A stretch of DNA of 33,448 nt from Planctomycetota bacterium (GTDB taxonomy: Bacteria; Planctomycetota; UBA1135; GCA-002686595), in the NCBI GenBank assembly GCA_012960475.1, contig DUBE01000022.1, positions 1 through 33,448 on the forward strand. Direction: 5' to 3'. The notes below the pieces were generated by a model. The model saw only the letters and a program-made list of their open reading frames with translations. It was not told where the DNA came from and did not search any database. Numbering within the stretch: position 1 is the stretch's first letter; every line of letters begins with the position of its first letter. The position numbers and the translations under genes are program-made. Shown here one piece after another: positions 16,977 to 24,613 of the stretch.

Positions 16977-18259
16977 GGATCAAGTCGCCCCATGACCAGG
17001 GGCAGGGGCATCACAGGGTTCTCTAGATCGATCGCCTGGGATAGGCGAGCGCGAGCCTCTTTCAAGCCTCGGCTGTTCCGGTGATGTATTCGAGCAAGCA
17101 CCTGCCCGGCCGTGACTTCATCTCCCGCCCGGGCCAGCCACTCAATGCCCACGATGGGATCGGGGGGCGTTCCATTGCCATCACGCAGGCCACCAAGAGC
17201 CGCGCTGGCATAGGAAATCTCACGACAATCGCGAATGCCCAGTTTCCCGCTGCCGTGGCAGGGCCAGTCCTCGATTTGGGCATCAAGAGTCAACTCCTCC
17301 AAGCGCCCGCCTTGGGCACTGATACCACGTCCAAAAACATCTCGTGCTTGACCACTTTCAAGGACAGACGAAATCTTGTCCTCGCCCGCCGCTTCATCGG
17401 ACTCCAAACCCGAAGCCGCAAGCAGAGCGCCACCCAGAACAACCGTCAGCTGCCGTAGGTCTGCCGGGCCGTGGCCCTCCAAACAATCGATTGACTCCTG
17501 TACCTCAAGCGCATTACCTACCATCTGCCCCAAAGGCTGATCCATGGCGCTGCGAATGCCCACTGTGCGAATGCCCAACTGATGTCCCAAGCCAACCAGG
17601 CGCTTGGCCAGGGCCAGGGACTGTTCTTCCTCCACAAAAGAGGAACCCGACCCGACCTTTATGTCCAATACGAGCGCCGCGAGCCCCTCAGCGTGTTTCT
17701 TGGAGAGGATCGAAGACGCGATCAAGGGCACGGACTCCACCGTGGCGGTAGCGTTCCGCAGGCCATAGAACAGTCGGTCACCGGGGACCAGAGTCGGGCC
17801 TTGAGCAATGATGAAGAAACCCGCCACCTCAAGCAGAGCCCCCAAGTCCTCCGGCGCATGCTCCACCTGAAAGCCCGGAATAGACTCCAGCTTGCAAAGA
17901 GTTCCGCCAGTGTGTCCAAGCGCCCGACCACTTATCATGGGAACCCGAGCACCCGCTGCTGCCAGTGACGGAGCTAGGACCAACGACAGCTTGTCTCCCA
18001 CGCCGCCTGTAGAGTGCTTGTCCACAAGTGGAACTCCGTCGAGCAAGTCCAAACGGTCCCCACTGTCGATCATCGCCTCGGTCCAGACCGCAAGCTCCTG
18101 ATCATCGAGACCATTGAACAGAATCGCCATCAGCATGGCCGCCGCCGGGCCCTCGCCGATGCTTCCATCGGTACAGCCAAGCACGAAGGCACACACCTGA
18201 TCGGGATTCAAGGTGCCCCCATCACGCTTGATACGCACTAGAGCCGCGGCGTCGATCAC
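16973..18259 (-). CDS. deoA: Pyrimidine-nucleoside/thymidine phosphorylase DeoA
   Basis: This enzyme converts thymidine, deoxyuridine or uridine plus phosphate to free base and (deoxy)ribose 1-phosphate. The 428 residues have the family signature blocks: DKHSTGGVGDK (80-90, phosphate site), SGRALGHTGGTLCKLESIPG (110-129), SSILSKKHAEG (182-192) and LDIKVGSGS (199-206). The C-terminal alpha/beta domain ends with GDEVTAGQVLARIH. The length is usual for the family. The start is GTG 18259, overlapping the deoB stop as GTGA; the stop overlaps the next gene as ATGA. It therefore sits in the middle of a translationally coupled block deoB-deoA-unknown. Confidence 0.96.
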   Translation of the reverse strand: MIDAAALVRIKRDGGTLNPDQVCAFVLGCTDGSIGEGPAAAMLMAILFNGLDDQELAVWTEAMIDSGDRLDLLDGVPLVDKHSTGGVGDKLSLVLAPSLAAAGARVPMISGRALGHTGGTLCKLESIPGFQVEHAPEDLGALLEVAGFFIIAQGPTLVPGDRLFYGLRNATATVESVPLIASSILSKKHAEGLAALVLDIKVGSGSSFVEEEQSLALAKRLVGLGHQLGIRTVGIRSAMDQPLGQMVGNALEVQESIDCLEGHGPADLRQLTVVLGGALLAASGLESDEAAGEDKISSVLESGQARDVFGRGISAQGGRLEELTLDAQIEDWPCHGSGKLGIRDCREISYASAALGGLRDGNGTPPDPIVGIEWLARAGDEVTAGQVLARIHHRNSRGLKEARARLSQAIDLENPVMPLPLVMGRLDP

Positions 18260-19437
18260 TTCAAAGCCTCCTGCAAGAACGAAACCCCCGGGGCGGCGGG
18301 CCTCAGGCCAAAAGCCTCTTCAATTGTGGCGCCTAGATCCGCGAACGATGCCCTCGTCCCCAAGTCCACGCCACCCTGCACGCCAGGGCCAGCCATGAGG
18401 ACTGGCACATACTCGCGAGTGTGATCTGTGCCCTTGGCAAAGGTCGGGTCATTACCGTGATCAGCGGTCAAGAATACCAGGTCATCTCGACGCAGAGCTC
18501 CCAGCAACTGGCCGAGTTCCACATCAAAGGACTCAAGCGCCCCGCGATAGCCAACCGGGTCACGTCGATGTCCATAGAGGCTGTCAAAGTCCACCAAATT
18601 GACGAACACAAGGCCCGCACGCAGATCTCGAGCCAGATCCAGGGTAACTTGCATCCCATGTTCATTGCCTTCGGTATGAACCGCTCGGGTCAGGCCGCGA
18701 CCATTGAACAAGTCTTCGATCTTGCCCACACCAACAACTTCGACCCCCGCTGCCACCAACCGATCCAAGGTCGTTTCCCTTGGAGGTGGCACGGACCAAT
18801 CCTTGCGGTCATAGGTCCTTCGATAACTCCCCAGCTGGCCCTCAAAGGGTCTGGCAATCACGCGCCCCACGTTGATCTCGTCTAGAATCCCGCGTGCCAC
18901 TTTACAGACTCCATAGAGCCGCTTGAGACCAAAGTGCTCCGTGTGAGCCGCGATCTGAAAGACGCTGTCCCCGCTGGTGTAAAGAATCGGTCTCCCGCTG
19001 GTCCGATGTTCCTCGCCGTAACGCTCGATCACCTCGGTTCCAGAAGCCGTGTGATTCCCAATCCAACCAGGGATCTCCGCTGCTTGAGCAATGCGCTCGA
19101 GAAGTTCTCCATCAAATCCGTTGGGAAAAAGAGGGAATGCCTCATCAAGGGGACAACCCATCATCTCCCAATGCCCAGTGGGCGTGTCCTTGCCCGGAGA
19201 GACCTCCGCCATGCGCCCGAATGCTCCGGTCGCAGGAGCAACCGAAGGGACGCTTTCGACCCCCTCAATCGCGCCCAGCCCAAGGGCCTTCAGGTGGGGA
19301 GCGTCGAGGCCTCCCGCCGCATTCACAAGATGGTCGAGGGTGTGGGTGCCCGTGTCCCCAAACGAGTCTGCGTCCGGCAGGGCACCAACTCCCAAGGAGT
19401 CGATCACCAGACAGAAAACGCGACGGGAAGAGATCAT
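18256..19437 (-). CDS. deoB: Phosphopentomutase DeoB
   Basis: This alkaline-phosphatase-superfamily mutase interconverts (deoxy)ribose 1-phosphate and 5-phosphate, linking the phosphorylases to DeoC and the pentose pathway. The 393 residues show metal ligand Asp13 in VIDSLGVG, the phosphorylated Thr85 in GKDTPTGHWE, VDFDSLYGHRRD, TADHGNDP and GTDHTREYVP. All expected metal ligands appear present. I chose ATG 19437, since MISSRRVF leads straight into the first strand; a TTG at 19461 would add eight residues and overlap the upstream gene. It starts seven bases after the small acidic protein gene and overlaps deoA by GTGA. Confidence 0.96.
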   Translation of the reverse strand: MISSRRVFCLVIDSLGVGALPDADSFGDTGTHTLDHLVNAAGGLDAPHLKALGLGAIEGVESVPSVAPATGAFGRMAEVSPGKDTPTGHWEMMGCPLDEAFPLFPNGFDGELLERIAQAAEIPGWIGNHTASGTEVIERYGEEHRTSGRPILYTSGDSVFQIAAHTEHFGLKRLYGVCKVARGILDEINVGRVIARPFEGQLGSYRRTYDRKDWSVPPPRETTLDRLVAAGVEVVGVGKIEDLFNGRGLTRAVHTEGNEHGMQVTLDLARDLRAGLVFVNLVDFDSLYGHRRDPVGYRGALESFDVELGQLLGALRRDDLVFLTADHGNDPTFAKGTDHTREYVPVLMAGPGVQGGVDLGTRASFADLGATIEEAFGLRPAAPGVSFLQEALK

Positions 19438-19444
19438 TCCGTGC

Positions 19445-19687
19445 CTAGTTCTGACCCGCAACGCCCAGAGCGATCAAGCGTTCGATCTCCTCCTCCAGCC
19501 CGTCGACCCACTCTTCACCGAAGTCGCGCTCAAGGAGATCGCGCTCAGCGAACTCCCAGCGCCCTGTGGCGGGGTCAAAATCAAACTGATAATCATGATC
19601 GCTGCCATCGTCTTCGGTGACGACGATCAGGACAATGCTGCTGAGACGATCGAGTTCTGCTTTCCAGGAGGCCATGCTGTTCGCCAT
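19445..19687 (-). CDS. Small acidic protein, paralogue of the one at 30601-30837
   Basis: An 80-residue, strongly acidic protein with no signal peptide and no family I recognise. The core DDGSDHDYQFDFDPATGRW, then F-E-(x)-R-D, then DFGEEW and an acidic helix aligns well with the protein at 30601-30837, which reads DGNKWEY, TTGRYTFEE, DFGDEF. Two copies of the same layout make it a real gene family. It is the first gene of the nucleoside run, seven bases before deoB, so it may be co-transcribed with it. The start is ATG 19687, or ATG 19675 four codons in; neither has a clear ribosome-binding site. Function unknown; a small regulatory or protein-binding role is only a guess. Confidence 0.7.
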   Translation of the reverse strand: MANSMASWKAELDRLSSIVLIVVTEDDGSDHDYQFDFDPATGRWEFAERDLLERDFGEEWVDGLEEEIERLIALGVAGQN

Positions 19688-19813
19688 ATGGTTGATTTCA
19701 GGACCCCAAGAGAATAGCGCGGGGGGGCCCTGGCATGTTCCAAAGCGAGCCCCAAGAGACTCTCTTCACAACCTCTGCGCCTGCCGGAATACAATCGAGG
19801 TCTCACTCTACCC
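19688..19813. promoter_or_regulatory. Divergent control region with palindrome AAGAGACTCTCTT
   Basis: These 126 bases separate the nucleoside run (leftward) from the HExxH lipoprotein gene (rightward). A perfect 13-base palindrome, AAGAGA-C-TCTCTT, lies at 19754-19766. On the plus strand, TTCACA (19765-19770) and TACAAT (19790-19795) form a -35/-10-like pair with a long 19-base spacer; the palindrome overlaps its -35. The position is right for a repressor site serving one or both genes. No experiment-like evidence is available from sequence alone. Confidence 0.4.
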
Positions 19814-20962
19814 ATGTCTTGGCGTCCCCTCACAGTCTTGATCCTGACCTCTGTCGGCTGCGCCACCTGGCGCACGGTAGGGTCCTATGAGGGTTGGTCC
19901 CTGCATGAAGCCCGACACGGCAATGTGGATGCGGCGCATTGGCAGGCCCAGGTAGAACCAGCAAAAGCAGCAGTAGAGGCTTGGATGGGTGAATTTCAGG
20001 TTCCCGTTCAAGTCCACGCCCTCGACCAGCCCGTCCACCTGACGGATGATGGCCAGGGAATCGTCCACGCGGCGGAGACCTACCAGGATGTGCCCGGACT
20101 GCACCAGACCGAAGTGCGCGGCTACCATCTGAGAGGCAACGGACGCTCCCAGGCTGGCCTGATTTTTGTGCGGGATCCAAATTCGCCGACGCTGGTTCAC
20201 GAACTCGTTCACGCTCGATTGGCAGAGGACGAAGAAGAACTTCCACTCTGGTTCGAGGAAGGCATTGCAAGCCTCCTATCCGATGGCTTGATGTTCGAAG
20301 GGCGCTGGATCCGAGACGGATTTTCTGCTTGGCCATGGTCCGAGCTGCGCACACGCCGCCCGGATGGAATCGAGTTGCTCAACATTTTGGAACTGCAACC
20401 CACAAGCAGCTCTTCAGTTCGAGAAAACGTACTCGCCCATCTGGTCGGTTGGGCCTTGGTCTTTGATCTCTGGCGTGAAACCCATAGCGATGATTGGCAT
20501 GTCTGGCAAGCGGCTTTTGATTGGGAACACCCCTTGCAAGACGCACAACGACGTTTGAACCGCGTATTGTCCACCGCTGTTCCAGCAGAGTGGCTACGCG
20601 CACGACTCGCCAGCAACAACCGTGGTGTACGTCTGGCTGCTCTGCGAGGATCCTGGAAGATCGCCTGTCCAAAGGTCGGCACGGTGTTACTGAATGCTCT
20701 CGAACAAGAGACAGATTCAGAGGTACGAGTAGCCTTGGCAATCAACATCTTGGCCAGCGGGAAGGGCATCGCCAGTACATCGGCGGGCCTCCTGCAGGCG
20801 CACGAACGAGCGAAGTTGGCCCTGACCAGGTCTCCCCTGCCAATCCCATCAGAGAATCTGGCGGTCCAGCGCCTGGTCCTAGCCCTTGTGGACGCTGCTC
20901 CTGGTACTGACCCCAACGCCGGTGCGGCCCTGGAGAGCCTGCGCCGATTCTGGGATGAATAG
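19814..20962 (+). CDS. Probable lipoprotein, HExxH zinc peptidase-like domain plus HEAT-like repeats
   Basis: A 382-residue protein. A short hydrophobic leader with Cys16 in a lipobox-like TSVGC suggests an envelope lipoprotein, though the -3 residue is not ideal. The middle shows a gluzincin arrangement: HELVH (129-133) followed by WFEEGIA (146-152), whose Glu would be the third zinc ligand. This is the pattern of MA-type peptidases. From about residue 275, helical pairs such as NRGVRLAALRGSW and DSEVRVALAINIL resemble HEAT repeats. No full family could be named. The ATG at 19814 has only a distant GAGG, and the predicted -10 lies close upstream, so the leader is short. Confidence 0.75.
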   Translation: MSWRPLTVLILTSVGCATWRTVGSYEGWSLHEARHGNVDAAHWQAQVEPAKAAVEAWMGEFQVPVQVHALDQPVHLTDDGQGIVHAAETYQDVPGLHQTEVRGYHLRGNGRSQAGLIFVRDPNSPTLVHELVHARLAEDEEELPLWFEEGIASLLSDGLMFEGRWIRDGFSAWPWSELRTRRPDGIELLNILELQPTSSSSVRENVLAHLVGWALVFDLWRETHSDDWHVWQAAFDWEHPLQDAQRRLNRVLSTAVPAEWLRARLASNNRGVRLAALRGSWKIACPKVGTVLLNALEQETDSEVRVALAINILASGKGIASTSAGLLQAHERAKLALTRSPLPIPSENLAVQRLVLALVDAAPGTDPNAGAALESLRRFWDE

Positions 20963-21068
20963 GCCGCTGCCTGGGCCAAGAGAGGGGTAACAGGCCCCTG
21001 TCCCCCTATTCTTGGAATATCATGGGGCACCCTCCGTATTGGGCCAGCCCCCTTACCCACACCCAGCA

Positions 21069-22115
21069 ATGAACACCAAGACTACCCTGACCTGCCTGAC
21101 GGCCTCCATCGGCCTGCTTGCCTTCACCTTACCCAAGGATGAAATCAAATTCTCTGTCAACGAAGGTACCTCGTTGACCAAGAATTTTGAGATCACGGTC
21201 GAAGCCAGCCTCGATGACCTCCTACTCAACTTCAACGGCCAAGAAATCGACCCCGCCGCAATGGGTAGCGAGTTTGATCTGGCTGACGCGAATGGCTCCT
21301 TTGGTTATGTGCTGTCCGTGGTGGACGACTACGTCAAGATGGACGGAGCCCGCACAATGGAACTGCATCGCCAGGTTGACACCATGGCCGGTGAATACTC
21401 AGCCGGCACCGGCGACTCCGGCAGCGAGTCCGCCCCGATCGAAGGTCATACTCTGATTTTCAAGTGGAACGCCGAAGAAGAAGAGTACACCATCTCTGAA
21501 GAAGACAAAGAGAACGCGGTTGAGACGGAAGATACCGAACTCTTTGCCGAAGACCTTGATCTACGTTCTCTGTTACCCAATGAGTCGGTCTCTGAAGGTG
21601 ACTCCTGGACCTTGAGCGGTTCCGACCTGATGTCACTCCTGGCCCCCGGCCTTGATGTGCGCAAGGCCCTCGACAAGGCAAAAGAAGAAGCCAGCGAAGG
21701 CGAGATGCCCATCGAAATCGACGAGGCCCTCGACATGATCAGCGAGGGCATGGTTCTCGAGTGCACCTATGTAGGCACCCGGGAAGTAGAAGGCCAAACT
21801 CTGTTGGTGATCGAACTCAGCAGTGAGTTCGAATCCAACATCGATTTAAGCGACATAATCCTCGAAGCCATTGAGGCCAACATGCCCCCTGAAATGGCAC
21901 TTGACCTGTCGGTCGTGCTTGAGATGGCCGCCGAGGCCACGGGCGAAGTCTCCTGGGACGCGCGTGCCGGGCACTTCGTCAACTTCGCACTCGAAATCGA
22001 CATTGTCTCTGTGATCGACGCCTCAGGCAGCATGGATGCAGGTGGACAGGAAATGTCTGGCGGCATCGAGGCTGAGGCTTCCCTGCACTACGAGCTGTCC
22101 GCCTCCGCCAACTGA
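21069..22115 (+). CDS. Secreted acidic protein of unknown function
   Basis: A 348-residue protein beginning MNTKTTLTCLTASIGLLAF, a typical signal peptide that ends near residue 20. The mature part is very acidic (runs such as NAEEEEYTISEEDKE) and predicted to be mostly beta-strand with two helical stretches. Strand-like pieces such as GDSWTLSG, GMVLECTYVGTREVEGQTLLVIEL and GEVSWDARAGHFVNFALEID resemble the repeating pattern of periplasmic lipid- or ligand-binding beta sheets seen in many uncharacterised secreted proteins of marine-type bacteria; this is a general likeness only. No cysteine pair or catalytic motif stands out. An upstream in-frame start at 21012 would spoil the signal peptide. 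Confidence 0.75.
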   Translation: MNTKTTLTCLTASIGLLAFTLPKDEIKFSVNEGTSLTKNFEITVEASLDDLLLNFNGQEIDPAAMGSEFDLADANGSFGYVLSVVDDYVKMDGARTMELHRQVDTMAGEYSAGTGDSGSESAPIEGHTLIFKWNAEEEEYTISEEDKENAVETEDTELFAEDLDLRSLLPNESVSEGDSWTLSGSDLMSLLAPGLDVRKALDKAKEEASEGEMPIEIDEALDMISEGMVLECTYVGTREVEGQTLLVIELSSEFESNIDLSDIILEAIEANMPPEMALDLSVVLEMAAEATGEVSWDARAGHFVNFALEIDIVSVIDASGSMDAGGQEMSGGIEAEASLHYELSASAN

Positions 22116-22132
22116 ATTGCCTATCGGACTGC

Positions 22133-22198
22133 GCCCCTCTCCCGAGGGGCGGCAATCTCCAGCACCCTCTCCCGCCCTTCCCGGCAGGGGAGGGTGCT
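22133..22198 (+). terminator. Two consecutive GC-rich hairpins after the secreted acidic protein gene
   Basis: GCCCCTC-TCCC-GAGGGGC (22133-22150) is a perfect seven-pair stem. Eleven bases later, AGCACCCTC (22161-22169) pairs with GAGGGTGCT (22190-22198), extended by CCC/GGG inside a bulge. They lie 18 bases after the TGA. There is no T-run, so they may block read-through or 3' exonucleases rather than act as a standard intrinsic terminator, or they may be a dispersed REP-like element. Confidence 0.45.
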
Positions 22199-22238
22199 GA
22201 GGTATAGACCACATCGAAGCGTGCCCCCCCACGATCCT

Positions 22239-22267
22239 CCCCGGAGCGCTATCCTGTTCGTCCGGGG
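22239..22267 (+). promoter_or_regulatory. 5' leader hairpin before the transketolase-like gene
   Basis: CCCCGGA (22239-22245) and TCCGGGG (22261-22267) form a perfect seven-pair stem with a 15-base loop. The right arm ends eight bases before the ATG at 22276 and covers the position where a ribosome-binding site would be expected (GGGG). It could limit translation initiation. Inferred from sequence only. Confidence 0.35.
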
Positions 22268-22275
22268 ATTCCCCA

Positions 22276-24603
22276 ATGACGCAAACCACGACCCAATTTC
22301 GTCCCACCCTTGAGGAGCTCTCTCAGCACTTCCCCCACTGGCAGGTCATTGCCGACCTGATCGACCAGGGGGTGGATCTGATGCTCAACCTGCGTCAAAG
22401 CGGACACCCGGGGGGCTCACGCTCCAAGGTGCCTATGCTGGTGGCCTCAACTCTCGGGGCAGGAATGCGATTCGACATTCGGCACCCCGAGAACGTCGAA
22501 GGCGACCGATTTGTTCTCGCAGCTGGACACGCGAACCCTGCCATCTACGCCATGCTGGCAGTGTTCAACGAAGCCCTGCGCTTGCGCCATAAGAGCACGG
22601 GCGATGATCGCTACCTGGTTCCCAATGCAGGCGAGCGGCAGTTGCTTTGGGAAGACCTTTTGCAGTTGCGACATAGGGGAGGATTGCCAGGGCACGCCGA
22701 GATGGAAGGCAAGACGCTCTTTTTCAAGGCCAACACGGGGCCCTCTGGGCACGGAGCCCCCGCCGCTTTGGGTCAGGCCATGGCCCTCAAACATGCGGGA
22801 TCCGACGCAAGGGTCTTCGTCCTCGAAGGAGAGGGAGGCCACAGCGCTGGCACGCACCATGAAGTGAAGAACAGCGCCTATGGACTAGGGCTGGACAACC
22901 TGATCTATCTGCTGGACTGGAACGACCACGGTATCGACACTTTTGCCAACTCTACTGTGGTCCACGGTAACCCCGAGGATTGGTTCAAGCCCTACGGCTG
23001 GCGCGTAGCCGGTGTAGATGAGGGAGAAGACTTCGAAGCCTTGACCCGTGCGCTACTGAAGATCGTGCACACAGAAGACACCAAGGGCAAGCCCGGCTGC
23101 GTCTGGTTCAAGACCCGCAAGGGCCGCGGCTATTACAGCTATGACGCGCCCAGCCATGGCAAGGCGCACGGACGCAACTCTGAGTTGTTCTGGCGCTGCC
23201 GCAGGGACTTTGCGGATCGCTACGCGGTCAGCTTCAAGGGCCAGGACGACACCACGGATCCAGGCGAAGAAGCCTGTCGCGAGCAAACCCGCGATTGGTT
23301 CAAGACGGTCTTCAGTGTCTTGGAAAAGACCCCCGGCCTTGTGGAGTACCTCTCGAACCGACTAGTAGAAATGGGTGAAGGCCTGCCATCGGCAAACACC
23401 ACCCCCAAGGTGGACCTAAGTCAAGACACACGCTGGCTCGACCAAGATCAACTGCCCTCAGACCTGTTCTTCCCCGTCGGTACAAAAAAGGCGAACAAGG
23501 ACGGGTTCAAACTCTTCGGAGCCTGGGTCAATTACAAGGCGCGTGAGGCCATGGGTCGTCCGCTTGTACTGGCCTGCTCGGCGGACTTGGCGGACTCTAC
23601 CGCCATCTCCGGCTTTGGCGCAGACTACCAGGACAATCCCGGTTTCGGTTGGTACGAACGCAACACCAATCAAGAGGGTGCGATCCTGCCCCAGCAAATC
23701 ACTGAATTCACCAACGCGGGTTTGGTTTGCGGCGCGGCATCAGTGAACTTCAGCGCCAGTCCAGAAGACTCCTTCAGCGGCTTTTGGGGGGCCTGTAGCA
23801 CGTATGGCTCCTTCAGCTATCTGAAGTACGGCTTGATGCGCCTCTTCAGTCAACTGGGGCAAGATTGCGAGCTGAAACTCGGCAAGGTGATATGGGTTGC
23901 AGGACACTCGGGCCCCGAGACCGCCGAAGACAGCCGCACACACTTTGGCATTTTTGCACCAGTGGTCACGCAGCTCTTCCCCAAAGATCAGGTAATCAAC
24001 CTGCACCCCTGGGAAGCCAACGAAGTGGCCCCCTGTCTGGCGGCCGCAATGGCAAGCGATGTGCCCATCATCGTCCTGCACTTGACCCGGCCCGGTATCA
24101 CAATTCCAGACCGCGGCGCCCTGGGCGTCCCCAGTCACATGGAGGCCGCCCGTGGCGCCTATGTGATTCGAGACTACGATCCGACACGACCGAAAGAAGG
24201 CACGCTGATAGTCGAAGGCACCGCCAGCACCGATTCGGTCTTTAAACTCCTGCCTCGCTTCCTGGCCGGGGATGCACCTAACTGCAAGATTGTGGCGGCA
24301 GTCAGCTACGAGTTGTTCATGCTGCAAAACAAGGAATACCAGGACACAGTACTGCACAAAACCGACTGGTTGGATTCCACGGTAATCTCCAACGGCTGCA
24401 AGCTGGGCATGCACCACTGGCTCTCCAGCAAAGTGGCCGAGAGCTATGCCATGACCAGCGACTGGGATGATCGTTGGCGCACGGGAGGCTCCCTGGCCGA
24501 GATCACAGAAGAGGCGCACCTCGATCCAGAAAATCTACTGGCGGGGATTCAGCGCTTTGCTGCAGACAGGGAACGGCGACTCGGTGCCCTGAGCTTGCAC
24601 TAG
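22276..24603 (+). CDS. Divergent transketolase-family, thiamine-diphosphate enzyme
   Basis: A 775-residue protein, longer than the usual ~665 for transketolase. The N-terminal half shows SGHPGG (42-47), LAAGHANP, NTGPSGHGAP and a diphosphate-binding block GEGGHSAGTHHEV...DWNDHGID, where the usual GDG is GEG but the metal-binding Asn is kept. DAPSHGKAHG matches the later active-site His region. The middle domain has NQEGAIL, probably the place of the catalytic Glu of the REF/REH motif, and GHSGPETAEDSRTH in place of the usual DSxxxGEDGPTH block. The C-terminal third domain is present. Transketolases move two-carbon units among sugar phosphates, so it could serve the nucleoside-derived pentose phosphates. 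It might also be a related enzyme with another ketol substrate. Confidence 0.8.
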   Translation: MTQTTTQFRPTLEELSQHFPHWQVIADLIDQGVDLMLNLRQSGHPGGSRSKVPMLVASTLGAGMRFDIRHPENVEGDRFVLAAGHANPAIYAMLAVFNEALRLRHKSTGDDRYLVPNAGERQLLWEDLLQLRHRGGLPGHAEMEGKTLFFKANTGPSGHGAPAALGQAMALKHAGSDARVFVLEGEGGHSAGTHHEVKNSAYGLGLDNLIYLLDWNDHGIDTFANSTVVHGNPEDWFKPYGWRVAGVDEGEDFEALTRALLKIVHTEDTKGKPGCVWFKTRKGRGYYSYDAPSHGKAHGRNSELFWRCRRDFADRYAVSFKGQDDTTDPGEEACREQTRDWFKTVFSVLEKTPGLVEYLSNRLVEMGEGLPSANTTPKVDLSQDTRWLDQDQLPSDLFFPVGTKKANKDGFKLFGAWVNYKAREAMGRPLVLACSADLADSTAISGFGADYQDNPGFGWYERNTNQEGAILPQQITEFTNAGLVCGAASVNFSASPEDSFSGFWGACSTYGSFSYLKYGLMRLFSQLGQDCELKLGKVIWVAGHSGPETAEDSRTHFGIFAPVVTQLFPKDQVINLHPWEANEVAPCLAAAMASDVPIIVLHLTRPGITIPDRGALGVPSHMEAARGAYVIRDYDPTRPKEGTLIVEGTASTDSVFKLLPRFLAGDAPNCKIVAAVSYELFMLQNKEYQDTVLHKTDWLDSTVISNGCKLGMHHWLSSKVAESYAMTSDWDDRWRTGGSLAEITEEAHLDPENLLAGIQRFAADRERRLGALSLH

Positions 24604-24613
24604 GCGCAGCTTG

